Part shown: positions 8,664-16,947 of the stretch, piece by piece
Position numbering within the stretch: position 1 is the first letter of the stretch
Layout of the letters: each line of letters opens with the position of its first letter
Source: SIG435 sp045530725
GTDB lineage: Bacteria; Bacillota; Clostridia; UMGS1810
NCBI GenBank assembly: GCA_045530725.1
Contig: JAZSCT010000034.1
Coordinates: 1 to 64,000 of the forward strand
Direction of reading: 5' to 3'
Length of the DNA stretch: 64,000 nt
Position numbers and translations under genes: made by a program
Notes under the pieces: model-generated
Told to the model about the DNA's origin: nothing
Seen by the model: the letters and a program-made list of their open reading frames with translations, nothing else
The model's database searches: none

Positions 8664-10087
8664 CAGAGTTTCCTCCTTTTTACGAAGGTGACAAGTCCCC
8701 ATAAGAGGAATATTGCAGGAATGATGATAACAGTCAGAACCATTACTCTCTGTGACTGCTCTTTAGAAATATCCATTCCGCGGTTTGTGATATTCTTTGG
8801 TCCCACATCAAGAAGAGAACTGGAGCCTGTTGTGTATTTTATACAGTTTGAAATATAGTCTGCATTTGCAAAAGCGGAATTTACAATATAGTTTCTGTCG
8901 AAGAGTTTTTCTCCGCCGATAAATACTGCCTGGGCCTTCTTTCCGCCGTCATACATTCTCTCTGTAAGGCAGGCAACTGCAAAAGGACCCTTTACTTCTT
9001 TATTTCCGCTTCCCGAAGGAGACATTGTTACGAAACTCTTGTCGCTTGTGATAAGAAGCGGAGTATATGTGATATTTTTTGCACTTGATTTTCGGATTGC
9101 TGTAGCATCACAGGAAAGGATTCTTCTCTGTGCGGTACCGATAGAATCGATTATATCGTGGTTGTAAAGATCTGGCAGTAGTTCAAGAGGAATATCTGCG
9201 TGATGTGCGCTGCTTCCTTCTACTGCATAGCCTGGTATGAATTCAACACCCCATTCTCTGAAGTATTCTTCTATGTTTGAAAGATCTTTTTCATTTGAGT
9301 GTCTGTCATAAATTACCATAAGGTTGCCGCCTTTTTTCATATATCCGTTAATGGCGGTTATTTCCTGTGGTGTAAAGTCGTCAACAGGATTTATGATAAG
9401 CATATCTGCATTTTCGGGAACGGAAGTATTTGTAAGGTTAAGTGAACTGATATCCCCATAGAGAAGAGGGAAACTTTCTTTAAGATAAGGTGCGGTTATG
9501 CTTTCTCCGTGACCTGTAGATACATATATTTTAAGTTTCTTTCCATATACGGCATAGTCAATAGCACTTGACAGATTCTGCTCTGATTTAAGAAGCAGCA
9601 TATCATCCTGATAAAGATTTGCCAGATCGGAAGAATCAATTATTCTGTATTTTTCTTTGTAGGTTACTATTATGGAGATGTCATCCATATTTTCACCGGA
9701 GTCTTTTTTGTATCTTTCATAAATTCCCGGGTCTGTTTTGGGATCTATTTTTTCAAATGAGATTTTTCCTGTCATTGACTGAAATTTCTCTATGATTGTG
9801 TATGTAGAATCAATTACATCATACGGGTCGGAGTTTTCTCTGAATTTGTCGGGGATGATGGATATGATTTTTACTTCGCCGTTTTTTACTGAATCATCTT
9901 TGTCAAGTTTTTTGATGATTTCCTTTGTAATCGGAGAAAAGTCAAGAAGGTTGGATCTTGACAAATCCACTTTCAGATTGAAGTTGTTGTTTATAAAACC
10001 TGACAGGATGTTCACCGAGGCAAATATTACAATCACAAGAAGTACAATTACCCAGGATGTTATTTTCATTGATATATTGTTTTTCAT
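8663..10087 (-). CDS. GldG-like ABC auxiliary protein
   Basis: A 474-residue protein with an N-terminal transmembrane helix (about residues 9-30), a large extracytoplasmic domain of the ABC_transp_aux/GldG type, and a C-terminal membrane helix (about 446-466) followed by the basic tail FVKRRKL. In Bacteroidetes GldG works with GldA and GldF in gliding. In Clostridia the same set occurs without gliding and its substrate is unknown. Central features include DMLIINPVDDFT and the LMVIYDRHSN strand, which resemble DUF4350/ThuA-like folds. The start ATG at 10087 follows GAAAGGA. It is the third gene of the operon. Confidence 0.85.
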   Translation of the reverse strand: MKNNISMKITSWVIVLLVIVIFASVNILSGFINNNFNLKVDLSRSNLLDFSPITKEIIKKLDKDDSVKNGEVKIISIIPDKFRENSDPYDVIDSTYTIIEKFQSMTGKISFEKIDPKTDPGIYERYKKDSGENMDDISIIVTYKEKYRIIDSSDLANLYQDDMLLLKSEQNLSSAIDYAVYGKKLKIYVSTGHGESITAPYLKESFPLLYGDISSLNLTNTSVPENADMLIINPVDDFTPQEITAINGYMKKGGNLMVIYDRHSNEKDLSNIEEYFREWGVEFIPGYAVEGSSAHHADIPLELLPDLYNHDIIDSIGTAQRRILSCDATAIRKSSAKNITYTPLLITSDKSFVTMSPSGSGNKEVKGPFAVACLTERMYDGGKKAQAVFIGGEKLFDRNYIVNSAFANADYISNCIKYTTGSSSLLDVGPKNITNRGMDISKEQSQRVMVLTVIIIPAIFLLWGLVTFVKRRKL

Positions 10088-10123
10088 AATACTTTTTCCT
10101 TTCAAAAATTCTGTTTTTGTTTT

Positions 10124-10828
10124 TTAAATCCATCTTTTTTTATCAATGTGATGAACTGTTAGAAAACTGAACAGACTTACAACGCTTATGTAGTATATAA
10201 CTGCCTCTGTGTTGATGATTCCTCTGGAAAAGTCTCCGTATCTGGCAGAAATTGAAATGTGGTTTAAGAATGCGGCTATGTGAGGATTTGATACATTGAT
10301 TGCGATACGGTCTATTATAAACAAAACAAAAAGTATTCCGAATGTGGCAACTGCAGAGATAAGTTGATTCTCTGTAAGTGCGCTTATGTATGTTCCTATT
10401 GATATAAAAGCAGAACTCATAAGAAGAAATCCTATATACTGGCTTATAAGTTCTCCTCTTGAGATTTCGCCATATATTGATATGATAAACGGAAATATTA
10501 TTGTGAGCCACAATGAAAGCCCATATACACTTATTGCCGCAAAGAGTTTGCCAAGGACAATATGAGTGATACTTACAGGTGCGGTAAGGAGCAACTGATC
10601 GGTTTTTGAATTTTTTTCTTCGGACAGAAGACGCATTGTAAGGATAGGGATGAGAAACATCTGTATGGTATTCAATCCTTCAAAAAACGCCTTTAGGTTG
10701 GAGGTGTTTTCCTGTATGTTCGTTACCATAAAGGTAAGGGCTGATGCAAAGAGGAAAAATCCTATGAATATGTAGCCTAATGGTGATGAAAAGTACGCTT
10801 TAAGTTCTTTGTTGTATATTGCATTCAC
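10124..10828 (-). CDS. ABC transporter permease (GldF-like)
   Basis: A 234-residue ABC-2 type membrane protein with about six hydrophobic helices. It begins NAIYNKELKAYFSSPLGYIF, the typical opening of GldF/ABC2 permeases, and has the SEEKNSKTDQLLLTAPVS segment that contacts the ATPase. It starts at a GTG two nt after the ATPase stop, and the GGAGG ribosome site lies inside the end of the ATPase gene. It forms the membrane channel of the ABC system with the adjacent ATPase. Confidence 0.9.
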   Translation of the reverse strand: MNAIYNKELKAYFSSPLGYIFIGFFLFASALTFMVTNIQENTSNLKAFFEGLNTIQMFLIPILTMRLLSEEKNSKTDQLLLTAPVSITHIVLGKLFAAISVYGLSLWLTIIFPFIISIYGEISRGELISQYIGFLLMSSAFISIGTYISALTENQLISAVATFGILFVLFIIDRIAINVSNPHIAAFLNHISISARYGDFSRGIINTEAVIYYISVVSLFSFLTVHHIDKKRWI

Positions 10829-10830
10829 TT

Positions 10831-11868
10831 CTATTTGTCCTCCTTTTTGATTCCAAGCATATCATTGAATGTTTCTTTGAATGATTTCTTTTTTTCTTTG
10901 GGTGCCGGAGTTTTTTTCACAAGTGAAACTGCATTCTCTCCGGTGAGTTTTAAGAATATTTCTTCAAGGGTAAGGGTGCTTGATTTCATGGATATAATCG
11001 GAAGTTTTGCCTTTGCCAATGCATAAAACACATTTTCTCTTGCATCCTTTCCGAAGTCAGATATTATACTGTATTCAAGCCCGTCCCTTGTTTCTTTCAC
11101 AAATTTTACTTCAGATACATTTTCTATATCGTTTGTAAGGATACCATCTGCTTTTTCTTTGTCACCTGATACCGTAATGGTGAATTCTTCCTTTGATGAA
11201 AGCATATTGCTTATTTCATCAGGAGAGCCGTCTGCCATAAGAGTACCGTTGTTTATGATGATAATCTTTTCGCATACAGAGTCTATTTCCTGAAGTATAT
11301 GAGAACTTAAGATGATGGTTTTTTCTTTGCCCAGTTCTCTGATGACGTTTCTTACTTCGATAATCTGCTTGGGATCAAGACCTACTGTAGGCTCGTCCAG
11401 TATAAGTATTTCAGGGTCTCCTATAAGTGCCTGAGCGATTCCCACTCTCTGTTTATAGCCTTTTGACAGGTTTCTTATGAGCCTTTTTTCCACATGGTTG
11501 ATTCTTACAAGAGCAACAACTCTGTTTATGTGGTCTTCCTTTTTGAGTTTTGACTTTGAGCATTTTAAGTCAAATACAAATTCAAGATACTCCCTTACTG
11601 TCATATCAGGGTACAATGGCGGAAATTCGGGAAGGTATCCGATTCTTTTTTTGCATTCATCGGGGGATTTGAGAATATCATATCCTGAAACAGTCACACT
11701 TCCTGCACTTGCGGAGAGATATCCTGTGATAATATTCATTGTGGTGGACTTACCTGCACCGTTAGGACCTAAGAAGCCGACGATTTCACCTTTTCTGATA
11801 GAAAAGGAAATGTTGTCAACTGCAAGTTTTTGTCCGTAATATTTGGAAAGATTTTTTACTTCTATCAT
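10831..11868 (-). CDS. ABC transporter ATP-binding protein (GldA-like)
   Basis: A 345-residue ATPase. The nucleotide-binding domain has Walker A GPNGAGKST, signature LSKGYKQRVG, Walker B ILILDEPTVGLDP and the H-loop SSHIL. After about residue 220 a C-terminal extension ends in a lysine-rich segment (KKTPAPKEKKKSFKE). The start MIEVKNLSKYYG at 11868 follows AGGAAAAACGAA; an upstream in-frame extension is not supported by a ribosome site. It is first in the five-gene operon. A -10 box TATAAT lies at 11923-11928 (minus strand) but no clear -35 box is seen. Confidence 0.93.
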   Translation of the reverse strand: MIEVKNLSKYYGQKLAVDNISFSIRKGEIVGFLGPNGAGKSTTMNIITGYLSASAGSVTVSGYDILKSPDECKKRIGYLPEFPPLYPDMTVREYLEFVFDLKCSKSKLKKEDHINRVVALVRINHVEKRLIRNLSKGYKQRVGIAQALIGDPEILILDEPTVGLDPKQIIEVRNVIRELGKEKTIILSSHILQEIDSVCEKIIIINNGTLMADGSPDEISNMLSSKEEFTITVSGDKEKADGILTNDIENVSEVKFVKETRDGLEYSIISDFGKDARENVFYALAKAKLPIISMKSSTLTLEEIFLKLTGENAVSLVKKTPAPKEKKKSFKETFNDMLGIKKEDK

Positions 11869-12007
11869 TTCGTTTTTCCTTTCATATGTAGGCACAATAA
11901 TGCACATAAATTACTACATTATATTATAACATATAATTGTAAATAATGTGTAAATATTTTTATGTAATATTTGACAAAAAAGAATGTTTGTATTTGTTCA
12001 AATCATA

Positions 12008-12041
12008 CAAAAAAGGACTGTAAAAATCATTTTTACAGTCC
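12008..12041 (-). terminator. Terminator after aspS
   Basis: On the minus strand GGACTGTAAAAAT pairs with ATTTTTACAGTCC and is followed by TTTTTT. It lies 20 nt past the aspS stop. Confidence 0.85.
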
Positions 12042-12059
12042 CCTTGTAAATTGTGGGTA

Positions 12060-13838
12060 TTATTCTTCAGTTTTTGAAATTTCGATTCCCAGTTCGTCAA
12101 GTTGTCTTTTGTCAACGGTATCAGGAGCGTTGCTCATAAGTTCGGAAGCGTTCTGTACTTTAGGGAATGCAATGACGTCTCTGATGCTTTCTGACTTTGT
12201 AAGAAGCATTACAAGTCTGTCAAAGCCATATGCCATACCGCCGTGAGGAGGTACACCGTATTTGAATGCTTCAAGAAGGAATCCGAATCTTTCGTGAGCC
12301 TGTTCTTTGGAAAGCCCGATGATATCAAACATTTTTTCCTGAAGTTTGTCATCAAATATTCTTATTGAACCGCCGCCAAGTTCACATCCGTTGAGGATGA
12401 TGTCGTAAGCCTTTGCTCTTACTCTCTCAGGTTCACTTTCAAGGTATTCAAGGTCTTCATCCATTGGTGATGTGAAAGGATGATGCATTGCCACGTATCT
12501 TCCTTCTTCCTCGTTGTACTCAAGAAGAGGGAATTCTGTTACCCAGAGAAGATTGAACTTGTCTTCGTCGATAAGTCCGTTATTTTTTGCAACTTCAATT
12601 CTCAATGCACCAAGTGAGTCAAATACCACCTTGTCCTTGTCTGCTACGATAAGGATAAGGTCGCCCACTTCTGCTTCTGCTTTTTTGATAATAGCATTTA
12701 TTTCATCTTCTGTAAGGAACTTTGCGATAGGAGACTGAACGCCGTCAGCGTTTATTCTCATCCATGCAAGACCTTTTGCTTTGTATGTTTTTACAAATTC
12801 GCCAAGTGCATCAACATTCTTTCTTGAAATGTTTTCAGAAAGGCCCTTTGCATTGATACATCTTACAGAGCCGCCTGCCTCGATTGCACCTGTAAATACA
12901 CCGAAACCGCAGTTTCTCACTTCGTCGGTAATGTTTCTTATTTCAAGACCAAATCTTGTGTCAGGTTTGTCAGAACCGAATCTGTCCATTGCTTCCCTGT
13001 ATGGAAGTCTTAAGAATGGTGTTTCAATATCTTTATTAAGAACTTCTTTGAAAACTCTCTTTATAAACTGTTCATTTACGCTTATTACATCGTCGATTTC
13101 AACAAATGACATTTCAAGGTCAATCTGAGTAAACTCAGGCTGTCTGTCTGCTCTTAAGTCTTCATCTCTGAAACAACGTGCAATCTGGAAGTATCTGTCC
13201 ATACCTGCAAGCATAAGAAGTTGTTTGTAAAGTTGTGGAGACTGTGGAAGAGCATAGAAATGTCCGTGATGAACACGGCTTGGTACAAGATAGTCTCTTG
13301 CCCCTTCAGGTGTACTCTTCTGAAGCATAGGTGTTTCTATTTCCAAAAATCCGTTTTCGTCATAGAAATCACGTGCAAGTTTTGCTATTTTGTGACGGAG
13401 AACCATCTTTCTCTGCATATCAGGACGACGAAGGTCAAGATATCTGTGTTTGAGTCTCAGTTCTTCTTTAACGTCGCTGTTTTCTTCGATGTAGAAAGGT
13501 GGTGTCTGTGATTTGTTTAAGATTCTCAGTTCTGTAACTTCGATTTCTATTTCACCTGTAGGCATATTCGGGTTGATGGATTCTCTCATTCTTACAATAC
13601 CCTTTGCCGCAAGTACATATTCGCCTCTTACAGTAGCCGCCTTTTCATAAAGGTCCTTGTTGTCTGTGTTGAAATAAAGTTGAATAATGCCTGAAATATC
13701 TCTTAAGTTGATGAATATAAGACCGCCAAGGTTTCTTACCTGGTCTGCCCATCCCATAAGTACAACTTCTTCACCGATGTTATCTTTGGAAAGGGTTGCA
13801 CATTTGTGGGTTCTTTTTAATCCTTTTAAGTTTTCCAT
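12060..13838 (-). CDS. aspS: Aspartate--tRNA ligase
   Basis: A 592-residue bacterial-type class II synthetase that charges tRNA-Asp. It has an N-terminal OB-fold anticodon-binding domain (about 1-110), class II motif 2 (FRDEDLRADRQPEFTQID), the GAD insertion domain typical of bacterial AspRS (about 290-420), and motif 3 with GMAYGFDRLVMLL. The Phe in GFDR is a small departure from the common GLDR or GIDR. AAGGAGA precedes the ATG. It starts 10 nt after hisS, so the two synthetases form a hisS-aspS operon as in many Firmicutes. Whether it also charges Asn cannot be told from this window. Confidence 0.98.
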   Translation of the reverse strand: MENLKGLKRTHKCATLSKDNIGEEVVLMGWADQVRNLGGLIFINLRDISGIIQLYFNTDNKDLYEKAATVRGEYVLAAKGIVRMRESINPNMPTGEIEIEVTELRILNKSQTPPFYIEENSDVKEELRLKHRYLDLRRPDMQRKMVLRHKIAKLARDFYDENGFLEIETPMLQKSTPEGARDYLVPSRVHHGHFYALPQSPQLYKQLLMLAGMDRYFQIARCFRDEDLRADRQPEFTQIDLEMSFVEIDDVISVNEQFIKRVFKEVLNKDIETPFLRLPYREAMDRFGSDKPDTRFGLEIRNITDEVRNCGFGVFTGAIEAGGSVRCINAKGLSENISRKNVDALGEFVKTYKAKGLAWMRINADGVQSPIAKFLTEDEINAIIKKAEAEVGDLILIVADKDKVVFDSLGALRIEVAKNNGLIDEDKFNLLWVTEFPLLEYNEEEGRYVAMHHPFTSPMDEDLEYLESEPERVRAKAYDIILNGCELGGGSIRIFDDKLQEKMFDIIGLSKEQAHERFGFLLEAFKYGVPPHGGMAYGFDRLVMLLTKSESIRDVIAFPKVQNASELMSNAPDTVDKRQLDELGIEISKTEE

Positions 13839-13848
13839 AATTGTCTCC

Positions 13849-15105
13849 TTATCTTAATGCGTCAGCGATTTTTTTCACATCAAGTTCTGTTTCTGTAATT
13901 TCGCCGTTTTCCATACATTTGAGTCCCGCTTTTTTGTTATTGATTTCATCATCACCGAGAACGATGGTGTATTTTGCATTGAGTTTGTTTGCAAATTTCA
14001 TCTGCGCCTTTACGCTTCGGTTAAGGTGGTCACATTCTGCCCTGATACCTTCTTTTCTAAGTCCGAATGTAAGTGCCTGGGCATACTTTGCCGCTTCCTC
14101 GCCGATGGATGCTACAAATATATCTGTGTCATTGGGCTCAGGAATCACAATACCCTGTTCTTCCATTGTAAGGATCAGTCTTTCCAACCCCAAAGCAAAA
14201 CCTGTTGCGGGAGTATGAGTGTGACCAAGTTCCTCAATAAGACCGTCATATCTTCCACCGCCGCAGATTGTGGAGTTGGAATTTTTGTTATCGGCAATGA
14301 TTTCAAATACGGTTTTTGTATAATAATCAAGACCCCTTACAATAAGCGGATCGATATGATACTCAATACCCATTCCTTCAAGATAGGATTTAACCTTTTC
14401 GAAATGTTCGCTGCACTCATCACAGATACAGTCGAGAAGAAGTGGTGCATCCTTTACTATGCCCTTGCAGATATCAGACTTACAGTCGAGGATTCTCAAT
14501 GGATTCTTTTCAAATCTTGACTTACATGTATCACAAAGATCGTCATAGTAAGGTTTCAAATATTCTTTGAGTTTTTCGTTATATACACTTCTGCAGTTAG
14601 GACATCCGATACTGTTGATATTAAGTTTCAGATTTTTAAGTCCGATTCTTTCATACAGAAGCATTGCAAGACTCATAAGTTCTGCATCTACAGAGGGATC
14701 CTGACTTCCCAGACTCTCTGCACCGAACTGATGGAATTCTCTGTATCTTCCTGCCTGTTTGTTTTCATAGCGGTAGCAACTTATGATGTAGAAGAGTTTT
14801 GCAGGCTGGGGGATATTGAAAAGCCCGTGCTCGATATAGAGTCTTGCACAGGGAGATGTGCCTTCAGGTCTTAAGGTGATACTTCTCTCGCCCTTATCCA
14901 TAAAGGTGTACATTTCCTTCTGTACAACGTCTGTTGTATCGCCTACGCCTCTTTCGAATAATTCTGTATGTTCAAAAACAGGTGTTCTTATTTCCTTGAA
15001 ATTGTATTCTTTGCATATTTTTCTTATTTCGTCCTCAAGATACTGCCATATGTGGGACTTATCAGGGAGCATATCGTTGGTTCCCTTTGGTGCTTTTGTA
15101 AGCAT
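13849..15105 (-). CDS. hisS: Histidine--tRNA ligase
   Basis: A 418-residue class II synthetase for tRNA-His. It begins KAPKGTNDMLPD, contains motif 2 SCYRYENKQAGRYREFHQFG, and the HisRS-specific motifs RGLDYYTKTVFEI and GGGRYDGL, followed by the C-terminal anticodon-binding domain. The ribosome site AAGGAAG lies before the ATG. It is first in the hisS-aspS unit and is transcribed from the divergent promoter at 15143-15171. Confidence 0.98.
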   Translation of the reverse strand: MLTKAPKGTNDMLPDKSHIWQYLEDEIRKICKEYNFKEIRTPVFEHTELFERGVGDTTDVVQKEMYTFMDKGERSITLRPEGTSPCARLYIEHGLFNIPQPAKLFYIISCYRYENKQAGRYREFHQFGAESLGSQDPSVDAELMSLAMLLYERIGLKNLKLNINSIGCPNCRSVYNEKLKEYLKPYYDDLCDTCKSRFEKNPLRILDCKSDICKGIVKDAPLLLDCICDECSEHFEKVKSYLEGMGIEYHIDPLIVRGLDYYTKTVFEIIADNKNSNSTICGGGRYDGLIEELGHTHTPATGFALGLERLILTMEEQGIVIPEPNDTDIFVASIGEEAAKYAQALTFGLRKEGIRAECDHLNRSVKAQMKFANKLNAKYTIVLGDDEINNKKAGLKCMENGEITETELDVKKIADALR

Positions 15106-15142
15106 TGAATCACTTCCTTAATAATATATAAATCCATCCTTC

Positions 15143-15171
15143 ATTGTAATGAAAAATAGGGTATTTGTCAA
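15143..15171 (-). promoter_or_regulatory. hisS-aspS promoter
   Basis: On the minus strand TTGACA (15171-15166) and TACAAT (15148-15143) are 17 nt apart. No T-box specifier or antiterminator is visible in the short leader. Confidence 0.8.
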
Positions 15172-15205
15172 GTGAATAACCAAAAAAATGTTTCTCTTGT
15201 TGAGA

Positions 15206-15234
15206 TTGACAAAAATCACCTTCAGGTGTATATT
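15206..15234 (+). promoter_or_regulatory. Promoter of the polytopic membrane protein
   Basis: TTGACA (15206-15211) and TATATT (15229-15234) are 17 nt apart and back to back with the hisS promoter, with 34 nt between the two -35 boxes. A shared regulator could bind there, but no operator is obvious. Confidence 0.75.
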
Positions 15235-15274
15235 TAAAGAGTAGATAAGTATGTATCGGAGGTGATGGATTCTG

Positions 15275-16675
15275 ATGGGAGAAAAAACAAGGATTTATCA
15301 TATTTTTGCAGCATTTTTAGTTGTGGTGTTTTTGTTTCTTAATGTGTATTCTCTGTGGTTTGGTGCAAAGAATACAGGCGATATCATTACGATCACTGAC
15401 AGTTTTACCCTTTCATCGGATAAGACAGGTACAAGTGTATATCTTAGTGATAGTCTTAAGGAAAAAGGTGATATACACAGATATCATTTTCTTACAGATG
15501 ACTCTATGGCGGTAAGAATTGCAGGATACCTATCAAAATTCATAAATCCTCTTTATGTGTGGATTATAATAAATATGTTGAGCACATTGTTTATAATATA
15601 TATGCTTATATCCCTTCTTTCTTCAGAAGAAGGGGGAATACTTAAGTTTGTTCTTGTGGTTCTCTTTCCCTTTCTTCCGGGATTTTTCCGCGGCAGTGTT
15701 CAACTTGGAGCATATACACTTTGCGGGGCACTCGTTCTTTGTGTGATATATATCGGCACAATTAAAGGCGCATCGGTTGTCAAATGGTATCTTGCAATGG
15801 CTCTTTGTGCGATTGTTGTATCGGTTCTTCCGGAATTTTGGATTATAGTATATATAATTCCGTTTGTGGCATACAGGGATATAAAGATCAGTTATGACGG
15901 GGGAAGGGCGGCATCTCATATATTGTTGCTTCTTCTTACGGCAATTATAATTCATTTTGCTTATTTAAGAGCGTTCGCCGACTATAGTGAACTGTATTCG
16001 TATCTTACGGGGACAGAGTATCTTAATTCCACTTCGGGCATAAAATACTTTATGTGCTTTGATACTGTAGAAAAAATCGGGATTTATCTTCCTGCTTTTG
16101 TTATGGCAGTTGTATCATTTGCAGGGTTAATTTTTGTAGAAAAATATGTGAGAAAGTACATTTACCCGGGAGTTTTTCTCTATATCTGGATGGTACTTTT
16201 TGCACCAAAGAATTCATATGTGATAACAGTTATATATCCTGTTTTGTTTTTTGCATTTTCAAAGACTCTTATTCATGTGGGTTTTTTAAGAACCATTAAG
16301 AAATATGTGACAGTTTCTTTGTGCATTCTTCTGCCTTTGTGCATACTGTGTTGTATAAATATATCTTACTCAAATCATACAAAAGGACTTCTCACCACCT
16401 GTTATGTGCAAGAGTATGCCAAATTGTATGATGAATATGCAAAAGAAGATTCTCTTGTGCTTTCTGTAACAGATGAGAGCAAATCCGCTATGCATATGTA
16501 TGCTGCATATCCAAAAAAGACTATTCTTTCAGTACCGGATGAAAAAGAAGTCACTCGCATTGCAGACACATACCGACCTTGCTGTGTTGTGTCGGAATAT
16601 GAAATATCTCTGGAAGGATATGAAAAAGTACTGAATGAAGAAGGTAAATATGTATATACATTATACGTTAAATAG
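15275..16675 (+). CDS. Polytopic membrane protein of unknown function
   Basis: A 466-residue protein with roughly ten hydrophobic segments (for example 10-28, 92-112, 122-140, 146-162, 170-198, 210-228, 265-288, 295-312, 315-330 and 345-362). A soluble C-terminal domain of about 95 residues ends in YTLYVK. The external loop after the first helix and the many-helix layout resemble GT-C membrane glycosyltransferases, but no DxD/ExD catalytic motif or known family signature could be identified, so no function is assigned. It starts at an ATG behind GGAGGTGA and is followed by its own terminator, so it is monocistronic. Confidence 0.8.
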   Translation: MGEKTRIYHIFAAFLVVVFLFLNVYSLWFGAKNTGDIITITDSFTLSSDKTGTSVYLSDSLKEKGDIHRYHFLTDDSMAVRIAGYLSKFINPLYVWIIINMLSTLFIIYMLISLLSSEEGGILKFVLVVLFPFLPGFFRGSVQLGAYTLCGALVLCVIYIGTIKGASVVKWYLAMALCAIVVSVLPEFWIIVYIIPFVAYRDIKISYDGGRAASHILLLLLTAIIIHFAYLRAFADYSELYSYLTGTEYLNSTSGIKYFMCFDTVEKIGIYLPAFVMAVVSFAGLIFVEKYVRKYIYPGVFLYIWMVLFAPKNSYVITVIYPVLFFAFSKTLIHVGFLRTIKKYVTVSLCILLPLCILCCINISYSNHTKGLLTTCYVQEYAKLYDEYAKEDSLVLSVTDESKSAMHMYAAYPKKTILSVPDEKEVTRIADTYRPCCVVSEYEISLEGYEKVLNEEGKYVYTLYVK

Positions 16676-16721
16676 TGAAAACTGATTTTATATAATGGCA
16701 TAAGTTTATTATGATTTATTA

Positions 16722-16759
16722 AACGGGATGTGAAAATCTGATTTTTACATTTCGTTTTT
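16722..16759 (+). terminator. Terminator of the membrane protein gene
   Basis: AACGGGATGTGAAAAT pairs (with three G-U pairs) with ATTTTTACATTTCGTT and is followed by a T-run. Confidence 0.75.
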
Positions 16760-16876
16760 GCGTTTATTATCTCAGAAAAAATGCAAAAAGATATCCTATT
16801 TTTGCAAAAATAAGTAAAAAACACCCTGATATTTGGAAAAAATGCGAAAAAACAAGAGGAAACATGAAAATAATAC

Positions 16877-16905
16877 TGGAAATTTCGTTTGTATAGTGAT
16901 ATAAT
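16877..16905 (+). promoter_or_regulatory. Glycogen operon promoter
   Basis: TGGAAA (16877-16882) and TATAAT (16900-16905) are 17 nt apart, about 45 nt before the glgB start. The -35 box is weak, so an activator is possible. No CcpA cre site is clear. Confidence 0.55.
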
Positions 16906-16947
16906 ATATTTGTGAATCTCTATATATTGTTCGAAGGGGGAAGCAGT

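Noticed and set aside
12514..13511. Plus-strand frames opposite aspS
   Set aside because: They are antisense to a strongly conserved gene, without ribosome sites or family resemblance.
16912..16947. GTG at 16912 as the glgB start
   Set aside because: It lies only 7 nt past the -10 box and lacks a ribosome site, while the TTG at 16948 has a strong one.
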